Assembly (NCBI GenBank): GCA_965656715.1
Contig: CBFHLR010000002.1
Location: forward strand, 95,362-159,361
Direction of reading: 5' to 3'
DNA length: 64,000 bases
Source of the DNA: Coraliomargarita sp965656715
GTDB lineage: Bacteria > Verrucomicrobiota > Verrucomicrobiia > Opitutales > Coraliomargaritaceae
Shown here: positions 15,889 through 24,447 of the stretch, piece after piece
Layout of the letters: the number at the start of each line of letters is the position of its first letter
Numbering within the stretch: the stretch's first letter is position 1
Notes under the pieces: model-generated
What the model saw: only the letters and a program-made list of their open reading frames with translations
The model's database searches: none
Told to the model about the DNA's origin: nothing
Made by a program: the position numbers and the translations under genes

Positions 15889-17115
15889 ATGAATTTCAAT
15901 GAAGATGACATTAGCCGTATCGTAAGCGAAGTGCTTTCCTCTGTGAACAAAAATCCTGAGGTCAGTGCCGAAGAGAGCACCGCGGCAAGTTCTAATAACG
16001 TAAAGTCTGGACGTGCTGCTGTGCTAGTTGAGCCACGTAAGCTGGAGATCCGTGAGTTTCCGCTGCGTGAGATTGGCCCGGACGAGATCTTGGTGAAGGT
16101 CGAAGCCTGTGGCGTGTGTGGCACCGATGTGCACTGCTACAAGTCTGACCCGTTTGGTTTGACGCCGAACGTGCTTGGACACGAAGGCACCGGCGAAGTG
16201 CTCGAGGTCGGCGCAAACGTCAAGATGGACAGTGTTGGCAAGCAGGTGAAGGTAGGTGATAAGATTGTCACCAGCTTGATGGAGACATCGCCAGATTGCT
16301 TGGTGGCCAAATACAATCCTGCGAAGGCCAACCTTAGCGACGACTTGAAGGTCTACGGATTACTTCCTGATGAGCCAAATAATCACTTTAACGGTTACTT
16401 CGGGGAATACCTTATCATTCGCCCAGGCTCCTCGTTTTTCGTGGTTAACGACATGAGCGTCGAGCTACGCTGCTTGATTGAGCCGGCTGCTGTGGTGTGC
16501 CACGCACTGGAACGTGCACGTAGCTGCGGTAACAATCGTTTGAATTTCCGTTCGCGAGTGGTGGTTCAGGGCTGTGGCCCGATTGGTCTGCTGATGATTG
16601 CAGTGCTGCGCACGGCCGGCGTGAACAACATCATCGCACTCGATGGTAACCCGGGCCGTCTTGAAATTGCGCGCCGTATGGGTGCTGACGAGCTGATCAA
16701 TTATAAGGAACACTCTGGTATCGATGAGATCGCTGAGAAGGTTCAGGCTCTTACCAAGGGCCTCGGCGCACACTGGGGCTTCCAAGTGACGGGGGTTCCA
16801 GTTGCACACGCCAACTTGTATAAGTTGATTCGACGTGGTGGCGGTATTTGTGAGGTCGGTCACTTCGTCGATGGCGGCGAGTGTGCGATCAATCCACACC
16901 GTGATATTTGTGCGAAGGAAATTTCACTGGTCGGTAGCTGGGTCTACAACAGCTTTGAGTATCCAAGTGCCTATCACTTCCTGCAGCGTGCAGAGCGTAT
17001 TGGTATTCCGGTTTCGACGCTGGTGACGCACAAGTTCCCGCTTGATCAGATTGATGAAGCCTTCCAGACGAACCTCCGCCAAGAGGGGGTCAAGGTTATC
17101 GTTGAAACTCAGTAG
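15889..17115 (+). CDS. Zinc-type alcohol dehydrogenase with N-terminal encapsulation-like peptide
   Basis: A 408-residue medium-chain dehydrogenase. Catalytic-zinc ligand motifs are CGVCGTDVH and LGHEGTGEV, and the NAD(P) fold is GCGPIGLLMIAVL. The four-cysteine structural zinc lobe is not recognisable; only one Cys (SPDC) occurs there. The first 45 residues precede the fold and contain NEDDISRIVSEVLSSVNK, strikingly like the encapsulation peptide of the aldehyde dehydrogenase, followed by a Ser/Ala/Glu linker. It probably reduces lactaldehyde to 1,2-propanediol and regenerates NAD+ for the lumenal aldehyde dehydrogenase (inference). It is separated from the operon by a strong terminator. Confidence 0.87.
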   Translation: MNFNEDDISRIVSEVLSSVNKNPEVSAEESTAASSNNVKSGRAAVLVEPRKLEIREFPLREIGPDEILVKVEACGVCGTDVHCYKSDPFGLTPNVLGHEGTGEVLEVGANVKMDSVGKQVKVGDKIVTSLMETSPDCLVAKYNPAKANLSDDLKVYGLLPDEPNNHFNGYFGEYLIIRPGSSFFVVNDMSVELRCLIEPAAVVCHALERARSCGNNRLNFRSRVVVQGCGPIGLLMIAVLRTAGVNNIIALDGNPGRLEIARRMGADELINYKEHSGIDEIAEKVQALTKGLGAHWGFQVTGVPVAHANLYKLIRRGGGICEVGHFVDGGECAINPHRDICAKEISLVGSWVYNSFEYPSAYHFLQRAERIGIPVSTLVTHKFPLDQIDEAFQTNLRQEGVKVIVETQ

Positions 17116-17128
17116 GCGCTGAAAGAAC

Positions 17129-17953
17129 TTATAGTCCCTTCAGCGCTTTCGTTTCCGGATCGTCTACAATCAGGTGCGGTAGTGTTTTGGCTAGCGCTTC
17201 AAGCTCATTAGGCTCCATCAATAATGCTGCGGTTGACCAAATCTCGGCATTCACTGCGTTTGAGTCCACGACCCAGATCCGAGGGAAGGAGTAGTTCACT
17301 TCTTGTGTTTGCGAGGAAACGATATGGTTGCCCTGTATGCCTGTGCCGGAGGCACTCAGCGCTTGATTCTTTAGCTCGATGACCTGTTCGTCATGCTCAC
17401 CGCTGAGACGTATCTTCCATACTGACGGGCCATAGGCGAGTTGTGAACTTGCGCCAGCTGTGAGGAGAGCGGAGTCGATTCCACCCCAGTCTTGTATTCG
17501 TTCTAGCAGTCGATCGAGTGCAAAGCCTTTACCGATGCCGCCCAAGTCGATTTCACGACCAGGCTCTGTGCAATGAATCGCGGGACGTTCGGGGTCGACC
17601 ATGAGTTGACCAATGACTTCGGGAGGAGGGCCCTCTTCTTTGTTCTTTTGGTGGGCAATTTGACGCCCGAGTGTGATGTCAAATAACCCTCCGGTCTCAA
17701 CGTAGGCGTCGAGTGCTAAGCGCAGGCAGTTGTAGCAGGTTTCACCGATAAACAAGGTTTCGCCTGCTTGCATGTGATTGATCCTCCACACGTCATTTCC
17801 CTCAATGTAGCGACTCAGGTGGCCTTCGATTTCATCGAGCAGCTCGATGCAGTCATGTGCGACATCTTTGGCGAGTTTTTCATCGTCGGTCTTCAGACGC
17901 AAAGTGAAGCTCGTATTCATTGCGTCGTGTTCGAAAAGCTGTGTTTGACTCAT
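17129..17953 (-). CDS. apbE: FAD:protein FMN transferase (ApbE)
   Basis: ApbE-family protein: HDAMNTSFTLRL at the start, TGGLFDITLG near residue 90, and DLGGIGKGFALDRLLE near 140, the conserved flavin/Mg-binding segment, followed by TAGASSQLAYG. ApbE attaches FMN to Thr residues of partner flavoproteins. The ATG at 17953 overlaps the TGA of the upstream glycosyltransferase gene by four bases and gives 274 residues; a start at 17974 is less likely. No signal peptide is evident. It is convergent with the alcohol dehydrogenase. No obvious flavinylation target lies beside it. Confidence 0.85.
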   Translation of the reverse strand: MSQTQLFEHDAMNTSFTLRLKTDDEKLAKDVAHDCIELLDEIEGHLSRYIEGNDVWRINHMQAGETLFIGETCYNCLRLALDAYVETGGLFDITLGRQIAHQKNKEEGPPPEVIGQLMVDPERPAIHCTEPGREIDLGGIGKGFALDRLLERIQDWGGIDSALLTAGASSQLAYGPSVWKIRLSGEHDEQVIELKNQALSASGTGIQGNHIVSSQTQEVNYSFPRIWVVDSNAVNAEIWSTAALLMEPNELEALAKTLPHLIVDDPETKALKGL

Positions 17954-19479
17954 TGTGTTGGTGCTTCGCTCCATTGTTCCCAGAGGTCATTGCGCAAATA
18001 GACCGTCATTGAGACGTTATTGCGCAATCCTCTTGGGAGTGCAATATGGCTGTTGTTCAGTATTTCAGCTGTAGCTGTGTCATGTGCGGACATTGCGATG
18101 ACGACCGGGTAGTCTTGCATCGACTCGGTCGGTTGAGTCCAGTAGCCAACGGTCTCGAAGTCACGCAGATACCAGGGCAAGGGCCAATAGCCACTACCGA
18201 TTACTGCAATCGGTTTCAATGGCCCAGACTCACTCATGGCGTCGACTTTACCAAGCCAAGGCTGCAGCGCTTCCAAGTCTCTACTTGAAGGCACGTATGC
18301 ATATGGATTACGCGCATCATTGCTAAACGGCCCGGATGCTCGGGTGCTCTGGTGTGTCTGATAGAGGACAGCAACTAGAAAACACATCAGAGCTATAAGT
18401 CGGATGCTCCATGCATGTGCGCTCAATCCCCGTAGGGCAATTCCTGCGAGTAGGCACACATGCGCCCATGGAACTAACATGAGCCAAGGCGTCTTGTAAG
18501 CGATGACACTGTAGATTGCAAAATGTGCACAAGCTGAGATCGCCAAGAATAATACGACAGCTCGTTGACTGCGCTGCAAGCTCGCTCCTAGAATCGCAAT
18601 GAGACCGAGTAGAGCGACGGCGGATTCGGTCCACCAGATGCCGAGACTGTGCTTCGGCCAAAGCATGAGCTCTAAGTAGTAGAACAGGCTTTTGTCATGG
18701 CCTGCCGATGTTTCGTAAACGAAATACGTGCGCACTGCATCGGCAACTCCTTGGAATGAGCGAAAGCCATTACTGTAAAACAGAATTGAGATGAATGCCG
18801 CAGCGACCGCCAAGACTAGCGTGGGTAGCAGGTAGGAACGAAGTAAGGGAGGTGCCCCCTGTTCAGGCATGAGCCATTTTTGCTGTCGGGCAATGAAGTA
18901 GATTAGGGCGGCGGCTCCCCAGCTGATCAGACTGATCACAAACGTTTCCTTAGTCGCAAACATCAGACCGATGCTGATCCCACAGAGTATCGCGGCAGAT
19001 TTCCTTGGCGTTTCCAAAAGGCGATAGAGAAAGCCACAAGCAAGCATCGCGAATAAGAGTAGCCAGCTCTCGTGGATATACATACGGTTGTAATAAACCA
19101 ACAGCGGGGAGCTTGCTAAAAGGCTGGCGGCGGCAAGCGCGGGCAACTGACCGATGCGTCTTGCCCAGATCAGAGGTGTCAGTGTCAGTAGTATGCCGGC
19201 GACCACAGGGCCCATGCGTAGGCCGCTCTTAGTCAAGGTTTGCCAACTGAACTCGTTGGTGGATTTGCTTAGCACTGAGGAGCTATAACTCAGGAATGGT
19301 CCGTGGTAGTGCTTGGGGTCAAATGAATAGTCGTTACTTTCCAAGCGATTTGAAAGGATCCGCGCACCTGTTGCTTCATCTGCATGCATCGGTCGCACGT
19401 CGAGTTCCGGCACGCGAAGCCAAGTCGCGAATGCGAGGATTATGAGCCATCCGATGCATATGAGGTAACGTTGAGGCAT
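17950..19479 (-). CDS. Multi-spanning glycosyltransferase-like membrane protein (TIGR03663/GT39-like)
   Basis: From the ATG at 19479 this is a 509-residue membrane protein with about ten hydrophobic segments. The first reads YLICIGWLIILAFATWL and is followed by the acidic loop RPMHADEATGARIL and by YHGPFLSY, the N-terminal pattern of ArnT/PMT-like lipid-linked sugar transferases of the TIGR03663 type. The long N-terminal extension from 19665 is rejected because it overlaps the divergent GT2 gene and lacks hydrophobic character. It is coupled to apbE by an ATGA overlap. A role in envelope glycan or glycoprotein decoration together with the divergent GT2 is inference. Confidence 0.75.
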   Translation of the reverse strand: MPQRYLICIGWLIILAFATWLRVPELDVRPMHADEATGARILSNRLESNDYSFDPKHYHGPFLSYSSSVLSKSTNEFSWQTLTKSGLRMGPVVAGILLTLTPLIWARRIGQLPALAAASLLASSPLLVYYNRMYIHESWLLLFAMLACGFLYRLLETPRKSAAILCGISIGLMFATKETFVISLISWGAAALIYFIARQQKWLMPEQGAPPLLRSYLLPTLVLAVAAAFISILFYSNGFRSFQGVADAVRTYFVYETSAGHDKSLFYYLELMLWPKHSLGIWWTESAVALLGLIAILGASLQRSQRAVVLFLAISACAHFAIYSVIAYKTPWLMLVPWAHVCLLAGIALRGLSAHAWSIRLIALMCFLVAVLYQTHQSTRASGPFSNDARNPYAYVPSSRDLEALQPWLGKVDAMSESGPLKPIAVIGSGYWPLPWYLRDFETVGYWTQPTESMQDYPVVIAMSAHDTATAEILNNSHIALPRGLRNNVSMTVYLRNDLWEQWSEAPTQ

Positions 19480-19555
19480 GCTATAGGCAGATTTGAGGGC
19501 AATTATTTGCCGCCTGCAATCTTGCTTTGCCATTGATGTTCGGATTTCGGGCTGT

Positions 19556-20317
19556 ATGGCTATGACTGTGTCTGCAGTGCCGCAATCCCTCGTATTAGTG
19601 ACTCCCGTATGGAATGACTCCCTGCGTTTGGGGCGCTTCGGGCCCAGTTTAGCACGTGCACTCACGGAGTCTGGGTTGCCTGTGCGTTGGATTGTGGCCG
19701 ACGATGGCTCACCCGTTGAAGAGCAGGTGCGGGTGCAGGACTTGGTTGGCTCTTTCCGTGAACTGTATCCACACGTCGAGTCGATGCTCTTTACTGAGCG
19801 CTCTCACAAGGGAGGCGCGATCTATTCTGCTTGGGATGCTTGCCCCGACGCAGATTGGGTGGGCTTTGTGGATGCCGATGGTGCGATCGATGCCGATTCA
19901 ACTGTGCGTCTGCTCAAACACGCGTTGGCACAGGGTAAAGCAGGCGGTTGTGTAGGGGTGCGCCATGATGCTAAAGAAACACCAGTTAAACGCCCATTCT
20001 ATCGTGCGCTTTCGTTTCGACTGTTTTCCTTTGTGATGCACCGCTTGATTGGTATTCGCTTTGAGGATACGCAGTGCGGTGCAAAGGTTGTTCCGGGGAG
20101 CGCCTACCATCATGTGGCGCCGAGCCTGAAAGAGCGCGGCTACATCTTCGATGTTGAGTTGCTGCTGGCTTTGGATCTGCATGGTTGTCGCATCGAGGAG
20201 TTACGCATTCCGTGGAGCGAAATGGATGGCGGAAAGGTGCATCCATTCCGCGATGCATGGCCCATGCTCGCTGGCTTGCTCCGTATCCGGAAGCGTCTGC
20301 AGCGAGGCGAGTATTAG
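19556..20317 (+). CDS. Glycosyltransferase family 2 protein
   Basis: GT-A glycosyltransferase of about 254 residues from 19556; ATG codons at 19493 and 19562 are alternatives. It begins LVLVTPVWNDSLRLGRF, has the nucleotide-sugar loop VRWIVADDGSP, the metal-binding motif FVDADGAID and the acceptor-side ED-QCGAKVVP motif typical of dolichyl/polyprenyl-phosphate glycosyltransferases. No trailing membrane segments are present, so it is the short type. It is divergent from the multi-spanning transferase, which would fit a lipid-linked sugar donor route (inference). Confidence 0.82.
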   Translation: MAMTVSAVPQSLVLVTPVWNDSLRLGRFGPSLARALTESGLPVRWIVADDGSPVEEQVRVQDLVGSFRELYPHVESMLFTERSHKGGAIYSAWDACPDADWVGFVDADGAIDADSTVRLLKHALAQGKAGGCVGVRHDAKETPVKRPFYRALSFRLFSFVMHRLIGIRFEDTQCGAKVVPGSAYHHVAPSLKERGYIFDVELLLALDLHGCRIEELRIPWSEMDGGKVHPFRDAWPMLAGLLRIRKRLQRGEY

Positions 20318-20500
20318 TCGGTTTTGCCGCCTTGATGAGTTGTTTGCGGGCGACTGTCTCGTCGCTGCTGCCTGCTTTAGGACTATAAGGGTCCTTTTCG
20401 CTGAAAAAGCCTCCCAGTGATTTGCAGATCGATGTAGCTGAGACATATGTAGAGCTCACTATATTGGACACAATTATCCACCCTCAACACAGGTAATAAG

Positions 20501-22717
20501 ATGAGCGATCAAGATGTGAATTCAGGCGGCAAATGCCCCTTTCCGCACGGAGACATGGAGAACGCATCGGCTGGCAAATGCCCAGTTATGCATGGCGGTA
20601 ACACGAGCACAAATGACAAGAATAAGGAGTGGTGGCCGAATTCACTCAATCTTGATATTCTGCATCAGCACGACACTCGAACCGACCCGATGGGAGCTGA
20701 CTTTGATTATCGTGAGGCAGTTAAAACGCTCAATTTTGATGCGGTAAAGAAAGATCTACATGCACTGATGACCGATAGTCAGGACTGGTGGCCAGCAGAT
20801 TGGGGGCACTATGGCGGTTTGATGATTCGAATGGCATGGCACGCAGCAGGTTCTTATCGCATTGCAGATGGACGCGGTGGTGCCGGCACTGGCAATCAAC
20901 GTTTTGCCCCACTGAACTCTTGGCCAGACAACGCGAATTTAGACAAGGCACGCCGCTTACTTTGGCCGATTAAAAAGAAGTATGGTAACAAGCTTAGTTG
21001 GGCAGACTTGATGATACTCGCGGGGAATGCGGCCTATGAAACCATGGGGCTAAAGACTTTTGGTTTTGGGTATGGACGCGCGGACATCTGGCATCCTGAG
21101 AAAGATACGTATTGGGGAGCAGAGAAAGAATGGTTGGCTCCGAGTGATGAGCGCTATGGTGATGTTGAGGAACCAGCCACCATGGAGAATCCATTAGCTG
21201 CTGTCCAAATGGGCCTAATTTACGTGAACCCTGAAGGGGTGAATGGAAATCCGGATCCGATGCGCACCGCTGCACAAATTCGCGAAACCTTTGGGCGTAT
21301 GGCCATGAACGATGAAGAGACCGTTGCGCTCGCAGCGGGTGGCCATACTGTGGGTAAATGTCATGGTAATGGAGATGCCAGCTTGCTTGGACCTGAACCG
21401 GAAGCGGCTGGTCTCGATGAGCAAGGCTTGGGTTGGAATAATCATACCTCCCGTGGAGTGGGGCGGGATACCGTAACCAGCGGCCTTGAGGGCGCATGGA
21501 CGACGCATCCAACGCAATGGGACAACGGCTATTTTGACATGTTGCTGAATCACGAGTGGACCCTTACCACGAGTCCTGCTGGAGCAAAGCAGTGGGAACC
21601 GATTGATATCAAGGACGAAGACAAGCCGGTGGACGTCGAAGACCCTTCGATCCGCTACAATCCGATGATGACCGATGCGGATATGGCAATGAAGGTCGAC
21701 CCCATCTATCGAAAGATTGCCGAGCGTTTCCACCAAGATCCTGCCTATTTCTCGGATGCATTTGCACGCGCTTGGTTCAAATTGACCCACCGTGATATGG
21801 GCCCAAAAGCTCGTTACATTGGTCCTGAGGTGCCGGATGAGGATCTGATATGGCAGGACCCGGTCTCTGCCGGTAATTGTGATTACGATGCCGCTGCGCT
21901 GAAAGCAAAGATTGCAGCGAGCGGTCTGTCAGTGAGTGAGCTGGTTTGCACTGCTTGGGATAGTGCTCGCACTTTCCGCGGTTCTGACCTGCGTGGTGGT
22001 GCTAACGGAGCTCGAATACGACTGGCTCCGCAAAAGGATTGGGAAGGCAATGAGCCGGTGCGATTAGGGAAAGTGCTACAGGTGCTCGAACCACTTGCGG
22101 CCGAAGCTGGAGCAAGTCTTGCAGATGCAATTGTGCTCGCAGGTAATCTCGGAGTCGAACAAGCCGCACAAGCTGCCGGCGTGGAGGTAACTGTGCCGTT
22201 CAATCCCGGGCGTGGTGATGCCACCGAGGAGCAAACTGATGCCGAATCCTTTGAAGTCTTGGAGCCTATCCATGATGGATTTCGCAACTGGCTGAAAAAG
22301 GAGTATGCGGTTTCCGCGGAGGAGTTGTTGTTAGACCGTGCTCAGCTTATGGGGCTGACCGCACACGAAATGACCGCACTGGTTGGGGGCATGCGCGTGA
22401 TCGGCACGAACCATGATGGCACTCAGTATGGCGTATTTACCGACCAAGTCGGTGCGCTGACGACCGACTTCTTTGTGAATTTGACTGATATGAGCTACAC
22501 TTGGGAGCCAAAGAGCAAGGATCTATATTACATCCGCGAGCGTGCTTCTGGAAATGTTAAATGGACGGCAACGCGGGTAGATTTGGTCTTTGGGTCCAAT
22601 TCAATTCTGCGAGCATATGCTGAAGTCTATGCACAGGATGATAATCGGGAGAAGTTCGTCACGGATTTCGTTGCAGCTTGGACCAAGGTGATGAACGCTG
22701 ATCGCTTCGACGTGTAA
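20501..22717 (+). CDS. katG: Catalase-peroxidase
   Basis: A 738-residue bifunctional haem catalase-peroxidase of typical length. The N-terminal region has the GKCPF and GKCPVMHG repeats. The distal haem site RMAWHAAGSYRIADGRGGAGTGNQRFAPLNSWPDN and the proximal histidine in AAGGHTVGKCHGNGD are both present; many KatG proteins read GKTHGAG at the latter, so the Cys variant is a mild departure. The covalent-adduct Trp and Met are not individually assigned. The gene stands alone, 183 bp after the GT2 gene, and meets a convergent AraC regulator 7 bp beyond its stop. It removes hydrogen peroxide. Confidence 0.96.
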   Translation: MSDQDVNSGGKCPFPHGDMENASAGKCPVMHGGNTSTNDKNKEWWPNSLNLDILHQHDTRTDPMGADFDYREAVKTLNFDAVKKDLHALMTDSQDWWPADWGHYGGLMIRMAWHAAGSYRIADGRGGAGTGNQRFAPLNSWPDNANLDKARRLLWPIKKKYGNKLSWADLMILAGNAAYETMGLKTFGFGYGRADIWHPEKDTYWGAEKEWLAPSDERYGDVEEPATMENPLAAVQMGLIYVNPEGVNGNPDPMRTAAQIRETFGRMAMNDEETVALAAGGHTVGKCHGNGDASLLGPEPEAAGLDEQGLGWNNHTSRGVGRDTVTSGLEGAWTTHPTQWDNGYFDMLLNHEWTLTTSPAGAKQWEPIDIKDEDKPVDVEDPSIRYNPMMTDADMAMKVDPIYRKIAERFHQDPAYFSDAFARAWFKLTHRDMGPKARYIGPEVPDEDLIWQDPVSAGNCDYDAAALKAKIAASGLSVSELVCTAWDSARTFRGSDLRGGANGARIRLAPQKDWEGNEPVRLGKVLQVLEPLAAEAGASLADAIVLAGNLGVEQAAQAAGVEVTVPFNPGRGDATEEQTDAESFEVLEPIHDGFRNWLKKEYAVSAEELLLDRAQLMGLTAHEMTALVGGMRVIGTNHDGTQYGVFTDQVGALTTDFFVNLTDMSYTWEPKSKDLYYIRERASGNVKWTATRVDLVFGSNSILRAYAEVYAQDDNREKFVTDFVAAWTKVMNADRFDV

Positions 22718-22724
22718 GCGCTAA

Positions 22725-23459
22725 TTACACTTCCGCGTGCTGTGTGCGATATCGTCCGGGGGACATGCCGAATAGCTTTTGGAATTCGCGAGAGAAATGG
22801 CTATGGTCGTAGAAACCGACTTCCTGTGCGATGCGGCTGAGAGTGGCCTCACTGTGCACCAGTATCTGGCTGGCTCGTGTCAAGCGATAACGTATGATGA
22901 AACGCGAGGGAGTTTGCTCGAACACTGTGCGAAAGCGTCGTTCAAATTGACTCACTGAGAGGCTGGCAACTCTAGCTAAATCCGCCACTTCGATGGGCTC
23001 GTTATAGTGTTGGCTGATGTAGTCGACCACGGCGTTCATTCGTCGGTAGGGTTGCCACTCTGTATCGCTGCGGTCGAAGTCGCGCATGCAGCCTATAATG
23101 CCAACACATTCGCCGCTCTTGTTCATCAACGGAAATTTGCTGGTGATATGCCAGGAGACCGAACCATCCGGATTAGCCACGAGTTCCACGCGACGGTGGA
23201 TCGGTTCGAGGGTCTCCATGACTTTAGCGTCATCACGAGCATAGTGAGCAATCATGTAACTCGGAAAGAAGTCAAAGTCGGTCTTGCCGATGAGTTCAGC
23301 TTCGGATTCGAGCCCGAGTTTCTGCAGTTGCAGATCGTTCGCACCGATAAAGCGCCCATCCCGTCCTTTCATGAAAAAGTAGATGTCGGTGAAGGCAGAG
23401 AAGAGTTTGAGGATGCTCGATGGGTCGAACTGTGAGTAGGGGGAATACTGTATTGGCAT
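22725..23459 (-). CDS. PAS-domain AraC-family regulator
   Basis: The 244-residue protein has an N-terminal PAS domain (DIYFFMKGRDGRFIGANDLQLQKLG, then KTDFDFFP and GIIGCMRDFDRSD) and a C-terminal AraC double helix-turn-helix (VADLARVASLSVSQFERRFR and LSRIAQEVGFYDHSHFSREFQKLFGMSPGRYR segments). It is divergent from the TIM-barrel epimerase gene with a 95-bp spacer, the usual place for a regulator of that carbohydrate cluster. The PAS ligand is unknown. Confidence 0.9.
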   Translation of the reverse strand: MPIQYSPYSQFDPSSILKLFSAFTDIYFFMKGRDGRFIGANDLQLQKLGLESEAELIGKTDFDFFPSYMIAHYARDDAKVMETLEPIHRRVELVANPDGSVSWHITSKFPLMNKSGECVGIIGCMRDFDRSDTEWQPYRRMNAVVDYISQHYNEPIEVADLARVASLSVSQFERRFRTVFEQTPSRFIIRYRLTRASQILVHSEATLSRIAQEVGFYDHSHFSREFQKLFGMSPGRYRTQHAEV

Positions 23460-23554
23460 GTTCTGGATTTGATGATATGCTTAAAATATACACAAAATTG
23501 CCGATAATTTCCAAGCCTTCAGATCGCCGTTTATGTTACTTTTATATCCTGTTT

Positions 23555-24427
23555 ATGCGATTTGGTCTAAATACCTTCCTCGTCAGCCCCGGATTTACCG
23601 ATTCTGATCTACCTCTGATTGAAGCCTTCAAAGGCTACGGTGCGGATGTCATCGAACTGGCGATCGTCGACCCCTCTGCGGTGACGGTCTCGAGCTTAAA
23701 GGAGGCGCTGACTGCTGCCGACTTGGAGCAGCCAATTGTTTGTGGTGCTTTTGGGCCTGGACGTGATTTACGAGGAACTCCCGAGCAAGTTGAGATGGCT
23801 TCGACATACATCAGTGACTTGATCGATCTCGCGGTGGCGTTGGATTCCAAACTTGTTTGTGGCCCGATGTATTCAGAAACAGGCCGTTCCGGAGCCCACA
23901 GTGCTGAGGAGCGCGAAGCTCAGCTTGAGCAGATCACTGCAGCGCTCAAGCCGTTGTGCGCAAAAGCCGAAAGTGCTGGTATTATCTTAGCCGTTGAGCC
24001 GCTCAACCGCTTCGAGACGGATTGTATCAATACTTTGCAGCAGACTGTTGATTTGATTGAGCGGGTGGGTAGCCCCGCCTTGAAAATACACATCGACACC
24101 TTCCATATGCATATTGAGGAGGTCGATTCCGGTGCGGCCATCCGCAAGGCGGGGGCGCATATAGGGCACGTCCATGCCAGTGCCAGCCATCGCGGCCTGC
24201 TAGGTAAGGATCAAGTCGATTGGCAGGGCGTAATCGCTGCACTGAAGGAAATTGGTTACGATGGTGATGTTGTGATCGAGAGTTTTTCCGAGGATAACAA
24301 GGTGATCGCACGCGCGGCCGCGATCTGGCGCAAGCTATACGAGAGTCCGGAACAGTTGGCGGTTGAAGGATTGCTGTTTTTACGAGAAAATTGGAACCAA
24401 GTTGTAACGACTGCTGGTCAGTTATAA
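23555..24427 (+). CDS. Sugar isomerase/epimerase, TIM-barrel (D-tagatose/D-psicose 3-epimerase-like)
   Basis: From the ATG at 23555 (MRFGLNTFLVSP) the protein has 290 residues, normal for the xylose-isomerase-like TIM-barrel family; the upstream in-frame start at 23420 overlaps the divergent regulator. Metal-binding positions appear in LAVEPLNRFETD (Glu), KIHIDTFHMHIEE (Asp, His), GHVHASASHRG (His) and VVIESFSED (Glu). Members epimerise ketoses, and some act on 3-keto sugars. As first gene of a cluster with DUF1080 and Gfo/Idh/MocA proteins it may process a keto-sugar intermediate (inference). Confidence 0.85.
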   Translation: MRFGLNTFLVSPGFTDSDLPLIEAFKGYGADVIELAIVDPSAVTVSSLKEALTAADLEQPIVCGAFGPGRDLRGTPEQVEMASTYISDLIDLAVALDSKLVCGPMYSETGRSGAHSAEEREAQLEQITAALKPLCAKAESAGIILAVEPLNRFETDCINTLQQTVDLIERVGSPALKIHIDTFHMHIEEVDSGAAIRKAGAHIGHVHASASHRGLLGKDQVDWQGVIAALKEIGYDGDVVIESFSEDNKVIARAAAIWRKLYESPEQLAVEGLLFLRENWNQVVTTAGQL

Positions 24428-24447
24428 TAAGTCGAGTAATTCGAAAT

